A program made the position numbers and the translations under genes. The notes under the pieces were generated by a model. It was not told the DNA's origin and searched no databases. It saw nothing but the letters and a program-made list of their open reading frames with translations. Below, in pieces: positions 41,687 through 51,057 of a DNA stretch of 64,000 bases (within the stretch, counting starts at the first letter, position 1; every line of letters begins with the position of its first letter). The stretch comes from JACKII01 sp041687435 (lineage in GTDB: Bacteria > Pseudomonadota > Alphaproteobacteria > Bin95). The stretch is taken from assembly GCA_041687435.1 (NCBI GenBank), contig JAWLBX010000001.1, forward strand, positions 1-64,000, read 5' to 3'.

Positions 41687-41715
41687 TTGAGCCCGGGGCC
41701 GCACGCTTCTACTAT
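41687..41715 (+). promoter_or_regulatory. Sigma-70-type promoter of apaG
   Basis: TTGAGC (41687-41692) and TACTAT (41710-41715) are spaced by 17 bp, 77 bp before the apaG ATG. A GGGCTC/GAGCCC palindrome overlaps the -35 box. Confidence 0.5.
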
Positions 41716-41791
41716 GCGCCGCTACCCTGGCCGCGTGAGAACGGCCGCACTGGGCGTCACTGGGCGACGACAACAGCGGAATCCCAAGCCG

Positions 41792-42184
41792 ATGTATCGC
41801 GAAACCACCCGCGCGCTAACCGTCTCCGTCGAACCGGAATACTTGGAGCGCCAGTCACGCCCTGAAGAGGCGCATTTTGTCTGGGCCTATCATGTCCGGA
41901 TCGAAAATCGCGGCCACGAAACCGTCCAACTGGTGCGCCGCTACTGGCGCATCGTCGATGGTGCCGGCAAGGTGGAGGAGGTGCGGGGCGCCGGCGTTAT
42001 CGGCGAACAGCCGATCTTGCGTCCGGGCGAGTCTTACGAATACACCAGCGGCGCACCGCTGGCGGTTCCCGGCGGCTTCATGATGGGCCATTATGAGATG
42101 ATTACAGAGGATGGCGACGTGTTCCAAATTGCGATCCCAGCCTTTTCTCTCGACCGGCCAGACCAGGTGGCACGGCTGAACTAG
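41792..42184 (+). CDS. apaG: ApaG domain protein
   Basis: This is a 130-residue protein with the immunoglobulin-like ApaG fold. The signature HFVWAYHVRIENRG, the RRYWRI strand and GVIGEQPILRPGESYEYTSGAPLAVPGGFMMGHYEM are complete. ApaG affects cobalt and magnesium efflux in enterobacteria; its biochemical role is not settled. The ATG at 41792 starts the conserved domain; an in-frame extension to 41666 would cross the promoter. Confidence 0.93.
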   Translation: MYRETTRALTVSVEPEYLERQSRPEEAHFVWAYHVRIENRGHETVQLVRRYWRIVDGAGKVEEVRGAGVIGEQPILRPGESYEYTSGAPLAVPGGFMMGHYEMITEDGDVFQIAIPAFSLDRPDQVARLN

Positions 42185-42237
42185 GCAGTGCCGGCACTCG
42201 CCTGCCCCTGCCAACAGCCGAAAGCGCATCACCCGCC

Positions 42238-43686
42238 ATGATTGATCTTCGCCCCGTGCTGTTCGTTGTCGGCACCTTGCTGGTGGCACTGGCTGGGTCG
42301 ATGCTGATCCCGGCCGCTGTCGAAATCGGCTTCGGCACGCCCGATTGGCGCGCGTTCGTTTTCGCCGCGGCTACAACCCTGTTCGTCGGCGGGTCCCTGG
42401 TGCTGGCGACCTATAACGAGCGCTCGAAACTGGGCTTGCGCCAGGCGTTTCTAATGACCAGCCTGTGCTGGTTCATGGCCGCCCTGTTCAGCGCGCTGCC
42501 GTTCGTTTTTCTTGAGATTCCGCTGAACTTTACCGATGCCTTTTTCGAGGCCATGAGCGGCATCACCACCACCGGCTCGACCGTGATGATCGGGCTGGAT
42601 CATGCACCGCCAGGCATTCTGATCTGGCGCGCGCTGCTGCAATGGTTCGGCGGCATCGGCATTATCGTCACCGCGCTCGCCGTGTTGCCGATGCTGCAGG
42701 TCGGCGGCATGCAGTTGTTCCGGATGGAAAACTCGGACCGATCCGACAAGGCATTTCCGCGGGCGGGGCAGTTGGCCGCCTGGATCGCCTCAATCTATGC
42801 CGGCATGACCCTGACCTGGGCCATCATGCTCTGGGCGGCTGGCATGACCCTGTTCGACGCCATCGCGCATGCCATGACGACTCTGTCGACCGGGGGCTTT
42901 TCCACCTCGGACCAGTCGGTCGGCGCCTATCCGGACCCCGTCATCCATTGGATCATCACATTTGGCATGATCGCAGGCGCGTTGCCGTTCGTACTCTATA
43001 TGCAGGCGCTGCGTGGCCAGCCCCGCCCGCTGTTGCGGGACATGCAGGTGCGCTGGTTCCTATCGACCTTGGCCGTGATCATCATCGGCCTGTCGCTCGG
43101 CCATATGGCATTTGCCACAGAGAGTTTTGGCACCGCCCTGCATCTCAGCGCGTTCAACGCCACCTCGATCATGACCGGAACCGGTTATGCCACGTCGGAA
43201 TACGATCTTTGGGGCAGTTTTGCGCCGGCAACCTTTTTCATCATCATGTTCATTGGCGGCTGCGCCGGCTCCACCACCTGCGGCATTAAGATTTTCCGGT
43301 TCCAGATCCTGTTCGGTGCCGCCATTGTTCAGTTGAAACAGCTGGTGCAGCCGCGGGGCGTTTTCATCGCCTATTACAACCGGCGGCCGATATCGCCGCA
43401 GGTCGTCCAGTCCGTTATGGCATTTTCGCTGGTGTATGCGGCAGGCTTCGCCACTTTGACGATCACGCTAAGCTTCATGGGGCTGGATTTCCTGACCTCG
43501 ACTTCTGCCGCTGCCACGGCGATTTCGAATGTGGGGCCGGGATTAGGTGATATTGTCGGCCCTGCCGGCACCTTCGTCGCCCTGCCCGACGCCGCAAAGT
43601 TCGCGCTTGCGATCGGGATGCTGTTTGGCCGGCTGGAATTCTTCACGATTCTGGTGTTGTTTCTGCCCAGTTTCTGGCGCGGCTAG
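42238..43686 (+). CDS. trkH: TrkH-type potassium transporter, copy 1
   Basis: This is a 482-residue inner-membrane potassium uptake subunit. Four pore-loop repeats can be seen, with filter segments ITTTGSTVM (about 107-115), LSTGGFSTSDQS, MTGTGYATSEYD and SNVGPGLGDIVGPAG (about 425-439). A cytoplasmic TrkA gating ring is needed, and trkA is not in the window. The next gene is a close paralogue of identical length 52 bp downstream, so this is a tandem duplication. Confidence 0.92.
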   Translation: MIDLRPVLFVVGTLLVALAGSMLIPAAVEIGFGTPDWRAFVFAAATTLFVGGSLVLATYNERSKLGLRQAFLMTSLCWFMAALFSALPFVFLEIPLNFTDAFFEAMSGITTTGSTVMIGLDHAPPGILIWRALLQWFGGIGIIVTALAVLPMLQVGGMQLFRMENSDRSDKAFPRAGQLAAWIASIYAGMTLTWAIMLWAAGMTLFDAIAHAMTTLSTGGFSTSDQSVGAYPDPVIHWIITFGMIAGALPFVLYMQALRGQPRPLLRDMQVRWFLSTLAVIIIGLSLGHMAFATESFGTALHLSAFNATSIMTGTGYATSEYDLWGSFAPATFFIIMFIGGCAGSTTCGIKIFRFQILFGAAIVQLKQLVQPRGVFIAYYNRRPISPQVVQSVMAFSLVYAAGFATLTITLSFMGLDFLTSTSAAATAISNVGPGLGDIVGPAGTFVALPDAAKFALAIGMLFGRLEFFTILVLFLPSFWRG

Positions 43687-43738
43687 AGCATTGCCCGATC
43701 AATCGGGTAGGAGCGAATGATCGAAGGATCGATATCCC

Positions 43739-45187
43739 ATGTTCGGTTTTCGGCCGGTTCTCTACGTCGTCGGCATTCTTTTGGTCATATTGGCAGCGGC
43801 AATGCTGCTGCCTGCGACGATCGAGGTCTTTTCGGGAACGCCGGACTGGCGGGCCTTCGTTTTCGCCGCCGCTGCAACCGTGTTCGTCGGCGGTTCTCTG
43901 GTGTTGGCAACCTTCAGCGAGCGCGCCCGCCTCGGCCTGCGCCAGGCGTTCCTGATGACCAGTCTGTGCTGGTTCACCGCGGCGCTGTTCGGGGCCCTGC
44001 CGTTCGTCTTTCTGAACGTTCCCCTGAACTTCACCGACGCCTTTTTCGAGTCGATGAGCGGTATCACAACCACCGGTTCGACCGTCATGATCGGCCTGGA
44101 TCACGCGCCGCCGGGTATTCTGATCTGGCGGGCGCTGCTGCAGTGGATCGGTGGCATCGGCATTATCGTTACCGCGGTGGCCGTGCTGCCCATGCTGCAG
44201 GTCGGCGGCATGCAATTGTTTCGCACCGAATCCTCCGACCGTTCCCAGAAAATCGTGCCGCGCACGGGGCAATTGGCCAGCGGCATCGCCATCGTCTATT
44301 GCGGGTTGACCGCTCTGCTCATCATCGGCCTGCTGGCCGGTGGCATGACACCGTTCGAGGCCGTCGTGCATGCGATGACCACCATCTCCACCGGCGGCTT
44401 TTCCACCTCCGACCAGTCAATCGCCGCCTTTGAAAATCCGATAATTCATTGGATCATCTTTGCTGGCATGATAGCAGGCGCGCTGCCGTTCGTTCTGTTC
44501 GTATCGGCCATGCGCGGCAACCCGCAAAGGCTGTATAAAGATACGCAGGTGCAATGGTTCATCGCCACACTGGCCGTGGTGATTGCCGGCATCGCCGCCG
44601 CGGAAATCTGGTTTCTGGAGCAAGATTTCTGGCTGGCGCTGCGCCTCAGCGCCTTCAACGTCACTTCGATCATGAGCGGAACCGGCTACGCCTCGTCCGC
44701 ATACGACAACTGGGGCACGTTCGCGCCCGGTGTATTTTTCATGCTGATGTTCATCGGCGGCTGTGCTGGCTCGGCATCCTGCGGGATCAAGATCTTTCGC
44801 TTCCAGATCCTGTTCGCTGCCGCCGGCCTGCAAATCAAAAAGCTGATACAGCCGCGCGGCGTATTCATCGCTCACTACAACCAAAGCGCGATTTCAACCG
44901 ATATCGTGGAATCGGTAATGGCCTTCACTCTGGTTTATATGGCCTGTTTTGCCATTCTGACCATCGCCATGGGGGTGTTGGGGCTGGACCTGATCACCGC
45001 CGCATCGGCCGCGGCGACAACCATGTCGAATGTCGGTCCTGGCCTGGGCGACATCGTCGGACCATCCGGCACCTTTGCCGCCTTGCCCGAAGCCGCCAAA
45101 TGGATACTAGCCGCCGGCATGCTGCTTGGCCGGCTGGAGTTCTTTACCATCCTCGTTCTGTTCGCGCCCAGCTTCTGGCGCGGCTGA
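43739..45187 (+). CDS. TrkH-type potassium transporter, copy 2
   Basis: This is a 482-residue paralogue of the preceding gene. About three quarters of the first 100 residues are identical by eye, and the filter loops are kept (TTTGSTVM, ISTGGFSTSDQS, MSGTGYASSAYD, SNVGPGLGDIVGPSG). AAGGA precedes the start. Like copy 1 it should need TrkA. Two such copies in one organism may differ in affinity or sodium dependence. Confidence 0.92.
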   Translation: MFGFRPVLYVVGILLVILAAAMLLPATIEVFSGTPDWRAFVFAAAATVFVGGSLVLATFSERARLGLRQAFLMTSLCWFTAALFGALPFVFLNVPLNFTDAFFESMSGITTTGSTVMIGLDHAPPGILIWRALLQWIGGIGIIVTAVAVLPMLQVGGMQLFRTESSDRSQKIVPRTGQLASGIAIVYCGLTALLIIGLLAGGMTPFEAVVHAMTTISTGGFSTSDQSIAAFENPIIHWIIFAGMIAGALPFVLFVSAMRGNPQRLYKDTQVQWFIATLAVVIAGIAAAEIWFLEQDFWLALRLSAFNVTSIMSGTGYASSAYDNWGTFAPGVFFMLMFIGGCAGSASCGIKIFRFQILFAAAGLQIKKLIQPRGVFIAHYNQSAISTDIVESVMAFTLVYMACFAILTIAMGVLGLDLITAASAAATTMSNVGPGLGDIVGPSGTFAALPEAAKWILAAGMLLGRLEFFTILVLFAPSFWRG

Positions 45188-45272
45188 GCGGCAGACGATT
45201 GCGCTGACGCTGCGGCTGCGATAACCCTAAAGGCCATATTTCTGGCCCGGCCAGCAACGAAGGATCATGCCC

Positions 45273-46199
45273 ATGCCCAAGCGCCTCTGGTACACTGGTG
45301 CCCCGCTCGACCGCCTGTCCCACCGCCGCAAAGACCAGCAATGGCTGGCCGAGAGGCTCGCCCATCCCGAAACATTCCTGGTGCCGGTGTGGCGCAACCA
45401 AAACCTGGCCCATGCCGAAGACCCCCGCGCGTTGCTGCCGACGGTTGGCGAAGCGAGAGACCTGCTGGATGCAGGCAAACATGTCACCCTGCTGGGCATC
45501 CGCGAGGGCCGCGCCTATTTCGCGCTCGACCTCTCGCACCACGAGGATCCCTATCTACACCCGCTGCTGGAGGCGCAGGGGGCATTCGATGACCTGCGCA
45601 AGTTCGGCCCGGCCATCGATCAGCACGAAGGCGCGATCCTCGCCCATGCCCGCGGCCTGATGTTCTGGCACGCCCGCCACCAGTATTGCGGTGTTTGCGG
45701 CAGCCCGACAGAAGCGACGGAGGCCGGTAACCAGCGCAACTGCGCCAATCCCAACTGCAAGACCATGCATTTCCCGCGCACAGATCCGGCGGTGATCATG
45801 CTGGTCTACAAGGGCGATTACTGCCTGCTCGGTCGTTCGCGCACCTTCCCGATCCCCGGCATGTATTCGACGCTGGCCGGCTTTGTCGAGCCCGGCGAAA
45901 GCCTGGAAGAGGCCGTTGCGCGCGAGGTGCTGGAGGAGGTAGGTCTGACCTGCCTGCCCGAGAACGTCCACTATTGGGCCAGCCAGCCTTGGCCGTTCCC
46001 CGCCTCGCTGATGCTCGGTTTCCATGCGGAAGCGGAGGATATGGAGATTGTGCTGGAGGACGATGAACTGGAAGACGCCAAGTGGCTGCACCGGCTGCAA
46101 ATGGACGACCCTGAATCGCACGGGGTCAAATTCCCGCGCCGCGACAGCATCGCCTTCCGCCTGATCAATGCCTGGATGGAAGGCGAAATCGGCCGCTGA
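45273..46199 (+). CDS. nudC: NADH pyrophosphatase NudC (Nudix hydrolase)
   Basis: This is a 308-residue Nudix enzyme that splits NADH to NMNH and AMP and, in E. coli, removes NAD caps from RNA. The zinc ribbon CGVCGSPTEATEAGNQRNCANPNC region (about 142-165) is followed by the Nudix box GFVEPGESLEEAVAREVLEEVGL (about 207-229) and the NudC-specific SQPWPFPASLM (about 239-249). The start at 45273 places AAGGA eight bases upstream; an ATG at 45267 is too close. The gene converges on a TRAP operon. Confidence 0.93.
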   Translation: MPKRLWYTGAPLDRLSHRRKDQQWLAERLAHPETFLVPVWRNQNLAHAEDPRALLPTVGEARDLLDAGKHVTLLGIREGRAYFALDLSHHEDPYLHPLLEAQGAFDDLRKFGPAIDQHEGAILAHARGLMFWHARHQYCGVCGSPTEATEAGNQRNCANPNCKTMHFPRTDPAVIMLVYKGDYCLLGRSRTFPIPGMYSTLAGFVEPGESLEEAVAREVLEEVGLTCLPENVHYWASQPWPFPASLMLGFHAEAEDMEIVLEDDELEDAKWLHRLQMDDPESHGVKFPRRDSIAFRLINAWMEGEIGR

Positions 46200-46247
46200 T
46201 CGCCACGGCGGGCATACCTTGAGACGCAGCAAAAGCCGAAATGGCGA

Positions 46248-46284
46248 AGGGGCCGGTGCTCTGACCGGAGCAGCGCCGGCCCCT
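46248..46284. terminator. Stem-loop between convergent nudC and TRAP operon
   Basis: AGGGGCCGG (46248-46256) pairs with CCGGCCCCT (46276-46284), with further TGCT/AGCA pairing inside after a bulge. It lies in the 111-bp gap between two 3' ends and probably serves both directions. No U-run is present. Confidence 0.55.
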
Positions 46285-46310
46285 GCGGCGTTCAGTGTGC
46301 CAGGCGCGCC

Positions 46311-47897
46311 CTAACCGCCGGCCACACTGCCATAGACCATCCGCGGCAGCCACAAGGTCAATTCCGGGAAGATCCAGAGAATTGCCAGCATCAACAACTG
46401 CATGCCAACGAATGGGATGACGCCTCTGTAGATCTGCATGGTGCTGACACTCGGCGGGGCGACGCCACGTAGATAGAACAAGGCAAAGCCAAAGGGCGGG
46501 GTCAGAAAGCTGGTCTGAAGATTGACGGCAATCATGATGCCGAGCCAGACCGGGTTGATATCCATCATCAGCAGGATCGGCGCGACGATGGGCACCACCA
46601 CGAAGGTGATCTCGATAAAGTCGAGAAAGAACCCCATCACGAACATGATCAGCATGACCACCAGCATCGCACCGAAAGCACCGCCCGGCAGATTGTGCAG
46701 AAACTCGTGCACGATATCGTCGCCACCCAGGCCGCGGAACACCAGGCTGAACAACTGGGCGCCGATGACGATGCCGAACACCATGGCGGAAATCTTGGCC
46801 GTCTGCTGCATCACCTCACGCAGCGAGCCGTCGATATGGGTTCGGCGCAGCGCGTCCAGCACCCCCAACGCCAGCAGCAGACAGCAGGCCGCGGCTATGT
46901 AAATGCCGATCTGCTGCGTCCCGCTGATCTCTTCACGGCCAAGCCGCAGATCGAACGCACCGGTCAGCACCAGCACCGCGACCAAGGCGAGGCCGCCAAC
47001 CAGCATCAGGAATTGCTGGCGGCCCTGGGCGAGGCGCATGCCACCCAGCAGCGTAGCGCCGATGGCCCCGACAGCCGCAGCCTCGGTTGGCGTCGCGACG
47101 CCGGCCAGGATCGATCCGAGAACCGCGACGATCAGGACAACCGGCACGACCAGCGCGCCAATCGTTTTGCCGAGCGAGCGTTCACCGATCGCGTTCTCCT
47201 CCGTCACCGCGGGCGCTGCGTCCGGCCGCAGAACGGCGGTCACCAGTTGCCAGGATATGTAAAGGCCGACAAGGATCAGGCCGGGTATCAAAGCGCCGGC
47301 AAACAGGTCGCCGACACTCACCGGGTCCGGCGCGAAGTTGCCCATCGCGCGCTGGGCATCCTGATAGGAGTTGGATATCTGGTCGCCGAGGACCACCAGC
47401 ACGATAGAGGGCGGAATGATCTGGCCCAGCGTACCGCTGGCACAGATCGTGCCTGTCGCCAGCCTCGGATCATATCCCCAGCGCAGCATGGTCGGCAGGC
47501 TCAAAAGCCCCATGGTCACAACGGTTGCGCCGACAATGCCCGTGGAGGCCGCCAGCAGCGCGCCGACGATACAGACGCTGATGCCCAGGCCGCCGCGCAT
47601 GGTGCCGAACATGGCACCCATCGTGCTGAGCAAATCGTCGGCAACCTTGGAGCGCTCCAGCATGACGCCCATGAACACGAACAGCGGCACCGCCAGCAGC
47701 ACCTCGTTGGTCATCACGCCGAAGATGCGGTTCGGGATGAAGCCGAAAAACGCCAAGTCAAAGACGCCGATGGCATAGCCGAGAACGCCGAAGGCCAGGG
47801 AAATGCCACCAAGTGTGAAAGCGACCGGAAACCCCGCCATCAGACTTGCGCAAACCCCGGCAAACAACAGCAGGGACAGAATTTCGGAGACGGTCAT
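46311..47897 (-). CDS. TRAP transporter large permease (DctM), extended form
   Basis: This is a 528-residue permease, about 90 residues longer than the DctM at 17560. Core motifs are present: GGISLAFGVLG near the N-terminus, PLFVFMGVMLERS, AASTGIVGATVVTMGLLSLPTML (about 117-139), GVATPTEAAAVGA (about 270-282) and TSFLTPPFGFALFYLRGV. The extra length is an insertion after residue about 285 with two further hydrophobic helices and a charged stretch around DLRLGREEISGTQQ. Such inserts occur in the group of TRAP systems paired with TakP-like binding proteins. It overlaps dctQ by ATGA. Confidence 0.9.
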   Translation of the reverse strand: MTVSEILSLLLFAGVCASLMAGFPVAFTLGGISLAFGVLGYAIGVFDLAFFGFIPNRIFGVMTNEVLLAVPLFVFMGVMLERSKVADDLLSTMGAMFGTMRGGLGISVCIVGALLAASTGIVGATVVTMGLLSLPTMLRWGYDPRLATGTICASGTLGQIIPPSIVLVVLGDQISNSYQDAQRAMGNFAPDPVSVGDLFAGALIPGLILVGLYISWQLVTAVLRPDAAPAVTEENAIGERSLGKTIGALVVPVVLIVAVLGSILAGVATPTEAAAVGAIGATLLGGMRLAQGRQQFLMLVGGLALVAVLVLTGAFDLRLGREEISGTQQIGIYIAAACCLLLALGVLDALRRTHIDGSLREVMQQTAKISAMVFGIVIGAQLFSLVFRGLGGDDIVHEFLHNLPGGAFGAMLVVMLIMFVMGFFLDFIEITFVVVPIVAPILLMMDINPVWLGIMIAVNLQTSFLTPPFGFALFYLRGVAPPSVSTMQIYRGVIPFVGMQLLMLAILWIFPELTLWLPRMVYGSVAGG

Positions 47898-48439
47898 ACG
47901 CCCTCTCCCGGCATGTCGGGCTCTGGCGCCGGCGGCGCCTTTCCGATCAAGGTCAGGACCGAACGCGCCATCAGTGCCACGCCTTGCAGCGCAACGACGA
48001 TGCAAAACACCAAGATCATCGCCTTCAGCAGGAACACGGCGGGAATTCCGCTATCGCCCTCCGGCGAACCTTCGAGGACAGCCCAAGACCGGGCGACATA
48101 ACCAACAGAAACCCAAAAGATCGCCGCGCACATCGGCAAAAGGAAAACAAGGCCACCGATCAGGTCGACGATGGCCTTGCCGCGTTCGTTCATGCTGCCA
48201 TAGAAAATATCGACGCGCACATGGCCATTATGGAGCAATGTGTAGCCTGCTGCTGCCAGGAACACGAAAGCATGCATGTAAATGATGCTCTCTTGCAGCC
48301 AAATAAAGCCAATTCCAAAAACATAACGCGCCACGACGACGGCGAACTGTACCAGCACCATGAATAGGACGAGCCAGGAAACGGCGCGGCCCATCGTTTC
48401 GTTGATAGTATCAACAACACGGATCAGGCAGGCGAACAT
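47894..48439 (-). CDS. TRAP transporter small permease (DctQ)
   Basis: This is a 181-residue membrane subunit with four hydrophobic helices and the typical LQESIIYMHAFVFLAAAGYTLLHNGHVRVDIFYGSM segment. The start is uncertain: 48439 (MFACLIRV) gives the usual length, while 48487 adds 16 residues; neither has a strong ribosome-binding site. It is coupled to the large permease by overlap. It lies 89 bp after the binding-protein gene, with a short CCCGGGC/GCCCGGG inverted repeat in the gap (48473-48499). Confidence 0.87.
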   Translation of the reverse strand: MFACLIRVVDTINETMGRAVSWLVLFMVLVQFAVVVARYVFGIGFIWLQESIIYMHAFVFLAAAGYTLLHNGHVRVDIFYGSMNERGKAIVDLIGGLVFLLPMCAAIFWVSVGYVARSWAVLEGSPEGDSGIPAVFLLKAMILVFCIVVALQGVALMARSVLTLIGKAPPAPEPDMPGEGV

Positions 48440-48528
48440 GGAGGCTATCGACCCTGTCAATCGCGGGAAACCCCCGGGCCATCCCATGATGCGCCCGGGA
48501 CCATTGCGTGTAAGCTCCGCCCTACGGC

Positions 48529-49614
48529 TCAGGACCGCAGAGCACGGCCTTGCATGAAGCCGAGTTCACCAATCTCGGCCCAGTCCATAGCCCGTTTCTG
48601 ATAGGCGCTGTAGCTCTCGTAGACCCGCTTGGTCATCTCGTCGCTGTTGGCCATGTCGCTGATGACATCTTGCGATGCTTTGTTGATCGCAGTCAGCAAC
48701 TCGTCATTGAACCGGCGAAGCACCACGTCGTGCTTGTTAACCAGGATCTCCAGCGCCTCTTGATTGCGGGCATTGAATTCGGCGCTCTGAATTTGCCCCT
48801 CGGCCTCACAGACGACCTGGATGATGAATTGCTGGTCTTTGGGCAGGCTGTCGAACAGCTCCTTGTTGATGCCGACCGAACCGACCGTGCCGGGCTCATG
48901 GAAGCCCGGATAGTAATAATTCTTCGTGACCTTGTAGAAGCCGAACGCCAGATCGTGCCACGGGCCGACCCATTCGGTGGCGTCGATGGCACCGGATTGC
49001 AAGGCCGGATAGATCTCGCCTCCCGGCAGATTGACCGGGGTCGCGCCCAGTGCCCGCAGGACCTCGCCGCCCAGGCCCGGTATGCGCATCTTCAGCCCCT
49101 GAAGGTCGTCGAGTGTATTGATTTCCTTGCGGAACCAACCGCCCGTTTGCACGCCGGTCGAATGGACGGGGAAGCATTTCAGGTTGAACCCAGCGGACAG
49201 CTCATCCCACAATTCCTGGCCGCCGCCATAGTAAAGCCAGGCATGGGTTTCCAGACCGGTCAGGCCAAATGGCACCGCCGTCATGAAGTTGAAGGCCTTA
49301 GATTTTCCCTGAAAATAATATTCGGCGGAGTGGTACATATCCGCATCGCCAGCAGCGACGGCGTCGAACACCTGGAAGGCGGGAACCAACTCACCGGCGC
49401 CATAGGCCTTGACCGTCAGCTTGCCCTCGGTCAGTTCGGTAATACGCTTCGCGATCCGCACTGCGGATGTGCCAAGGCCCGGAAAGTTGATTGGCCAGGA
49501 CAAAACCATGCGCAACTCGCGCTTGCCCTGCGCAATGGCGGGCGCCGCCAGGGTCGAAGCGGCGGCAGCGGCGCCGGCAACAGCCGCGCCTTTCAGAAAA
49601 TTACGGCGTTCCAC
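48529..49614 (-). CDS. TRAP transporter substrate-binding protein, TakP/DctP family
   Basis: This is a 361-residue periplasmic binding protein. The N-terminus is a twin-arginine type signal (ERRNFLKGAAVAGAAAAASTLAAPAIA). The mature protein has MVLSWP, YHSAEYYFQGKS, LYYGGGQELWDEL, GGWFRKEINTLDDLQGLKMRIPGLGGEVLRALGATPVNLPGGEIYPAL and ATEWVGPWHDLAFG. These are features of the TakP group, which binds 2-oxoacids or lactate with calcium. A GTG start at 49614 is chosen because GGAGGAAA lies just upstream; a GTG at 49629 precedes that site. It is the first gene of a P-Q-M operon. Confidence 0.9.
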   Translation of the reverse strand: MERRNFLKGAAVAGAAAAASTLAAPAIAQGKRELRMVLSWPINFPGLGTSAVRIAKRITELTEGKLTVKAYGAGELVPAFQVFDAVAAGDADMYHSAEYYFQGKSKAFNFMTAVPFGLTGLETHAWLYYGGGQELWDELSAGFNLKCFPVHSTGVQTGGWFRKEINTLDDLQGLKMRIPGLGGEVLRALGATPVNLPGGEIYPALQSGAIDATEWVGPWHDLAFGFYKVTKNYYYPGFHEPGTVGSVGINKELFDSLPKDQQFIIQVVCEAEGQIQSAEFNARNQEALEILVNKHDVVLRRFNDELLTAINKASQDVISDMANSDEMTKRVYESYSAYQKRAMDWAEIGELGFMQGRALRS

Positions 49615-49763
49615 TTGGCTTTCCTCCACTGATAATGTGATGCGATTTGTTTAGCGCGATCCAACAATCGACTGTATCGCAGGATACGCGCGTAAATACC
49701 GCGCCGCAATGCCAAGCGTTTCCGAGAAACCCCGCAACCGGCCCCCGAACGCCGCCACTCCCC

Positions 49764-51017
49764 TCAGGCTGACCGGATCAGAACATGCCGCTTGCGTCCG
49801 GCGGACAGCTTCAGAGCGCCTGCCTCCGTCAAATCGCCGGAGCCGATTGGCCGGTTCTCGTCGCTGACCGGAACATCATTCAGCCGTGCGCCGCCGCCCC
49901 GCACCAAACGCCGGGCTTCGCCATTGCTGGCGGCAAGACCTGCTCGCCGAAACAGATCGTACGCCGCAATGCCAGCCTCCAAGTCGGCAGCAGACACTTC
50001 GACCGTTGGCAGGCCTTCCGCCTGCGCGCCTTCTTCGAACGTACGGCGCGCGGTTTCCGCCGCTTCATCCGCCTTGGCGCGGCCATGCAGAAGGGCCGTC
50101 GCCTCCGTCGCCAGCACCTTTTTCGCCTCGTTCACCTCCACGCCCTGCAGGGCCGAAAGCCGGGCAATCTCATCCAGCGGCAGCACGGTGAACAGCTTGA
50201 GGAAGCGCTCGACGTCAGCATCCAGCGTGTTGCGCCAGAACTGCCAGTAGTCGTAGGCGCTGAGCCGGTCCTCGTTCAGCCAGATCGCGCCGGACGCGGT
50301 CTTGCCCATCTTGGCGCCGTCCGCCGTGGTGATCAACGGGGTGGTCAGACCGTAAAGCTGTGGCTGCTCCATCCGCCGGCCCAGCTCGACGCCGGAGACG
50401 ATGTTGCCCCATTGATCGCTGCCGCCCATTTGCAGACGGCAGCCATAGCGTTTCGACAGCTCCACAAAGTCATAGCTTTGAAGGATCATGTAGTTGAATT
50501 CGAGAAAGGTCAGGTTCTGCTCGCGTTCCAGCCGCAACCGCACGCTGTCCATGGTCAGCATGCGGTTGACGCTGAAGTGCCGGCCGACATCGCGCAGCAA
50601 CGGAATGTATTTCAGTTCGCTCAACCACTCGTCATTGTCGACCATGATGGCATCGGTCGCCGATTCCGCGTCGCCAAAGGTCAGAAGCTTTTCGAATACC
50701 TTGAAGATGCCGGCCTTGTTGCGCTGAATGTCGTCGTGGCTCAACAGCTGACGGCTTTCATCACGGCCGGACGGATCGCCGATCTTAGTGGTGCCGCCGC
50801 CCATCAGCACAATGGGCTTGTGCCCGGTCTTTTGCAGCCAGTGCAGCATCATGATCTGCACCAGGCTACCGACATGCAGCGAATCGGCTGTGCAATCAAA
50901 CCCGATATAAGCCCGGACCGGACCTTCGGCCGCGAGCGCGGCAAGCCCTTCGGTATCGGTGCACTGGTGAATGAATCCGCGCTCCGTCAGCGCGGCAAGG
51001 AATTCGGAACGCGGCAT
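49764..51017 (-). CDS. tyrS: Tyrosine-tRNA ligase
   Basis: This 417-residue class I synthetase charges tRNA-Tyr. It has the HIGH-equivalent HVGS in ADSLHVGSLVQI (about 52-63), GGGTTKIGDPSGRD and the KMSKS-equivalent KMGKT (about 236-240). The C-terminal S4-like RNA-binding domain (AGLAASNGEARRLVRGGGARLND) is complete. The start at 51017 matches the family; an upstream ATG at 51110 would overlap anmK. It is divergent from anmK with 40 bp between starts. Confidence 0.95.
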   Translation of the reverse strand: MPRSEFLAALTERGFIHQCTDTEGLAALAAEGPVRAYIGFDCTADSLHVGSLVQIMMLHWLQKTGHKPIVLMGGGTTKIGDPSGRDESRQLLSHDDIQRNKAGIFKVFEKLLTFGDAESATDAIMVDNDEWLSELKYIPLLRDVGRHFSVNRMLTMDSVRLRLEREQNLTFLEFNYMILQSYDFVELSKRYGCRLQMGGSDQWGNIVSGVELGRRMEQPQLYGLTTPLITTADGAKMGKTASGAIWLNEDRLSAYDYWQFWRNTLDADVERFLKLFTVLPLDEIARLSALQGVEVNEAKKVLATEATALLHGRAKADEAAETARRTFEEGAQAEGLPTVEVSAADLEAGIAAYDLFRRAGLAASNGEARRLVRGGGARLNDVPVSDENRPIGSGDLTEAGALKLSAGRKRHVLIRSA

Positions 51018-51057
51018 TGGACTGACACTACTTGTCGATGAAAGCCGGGCGTGTACC

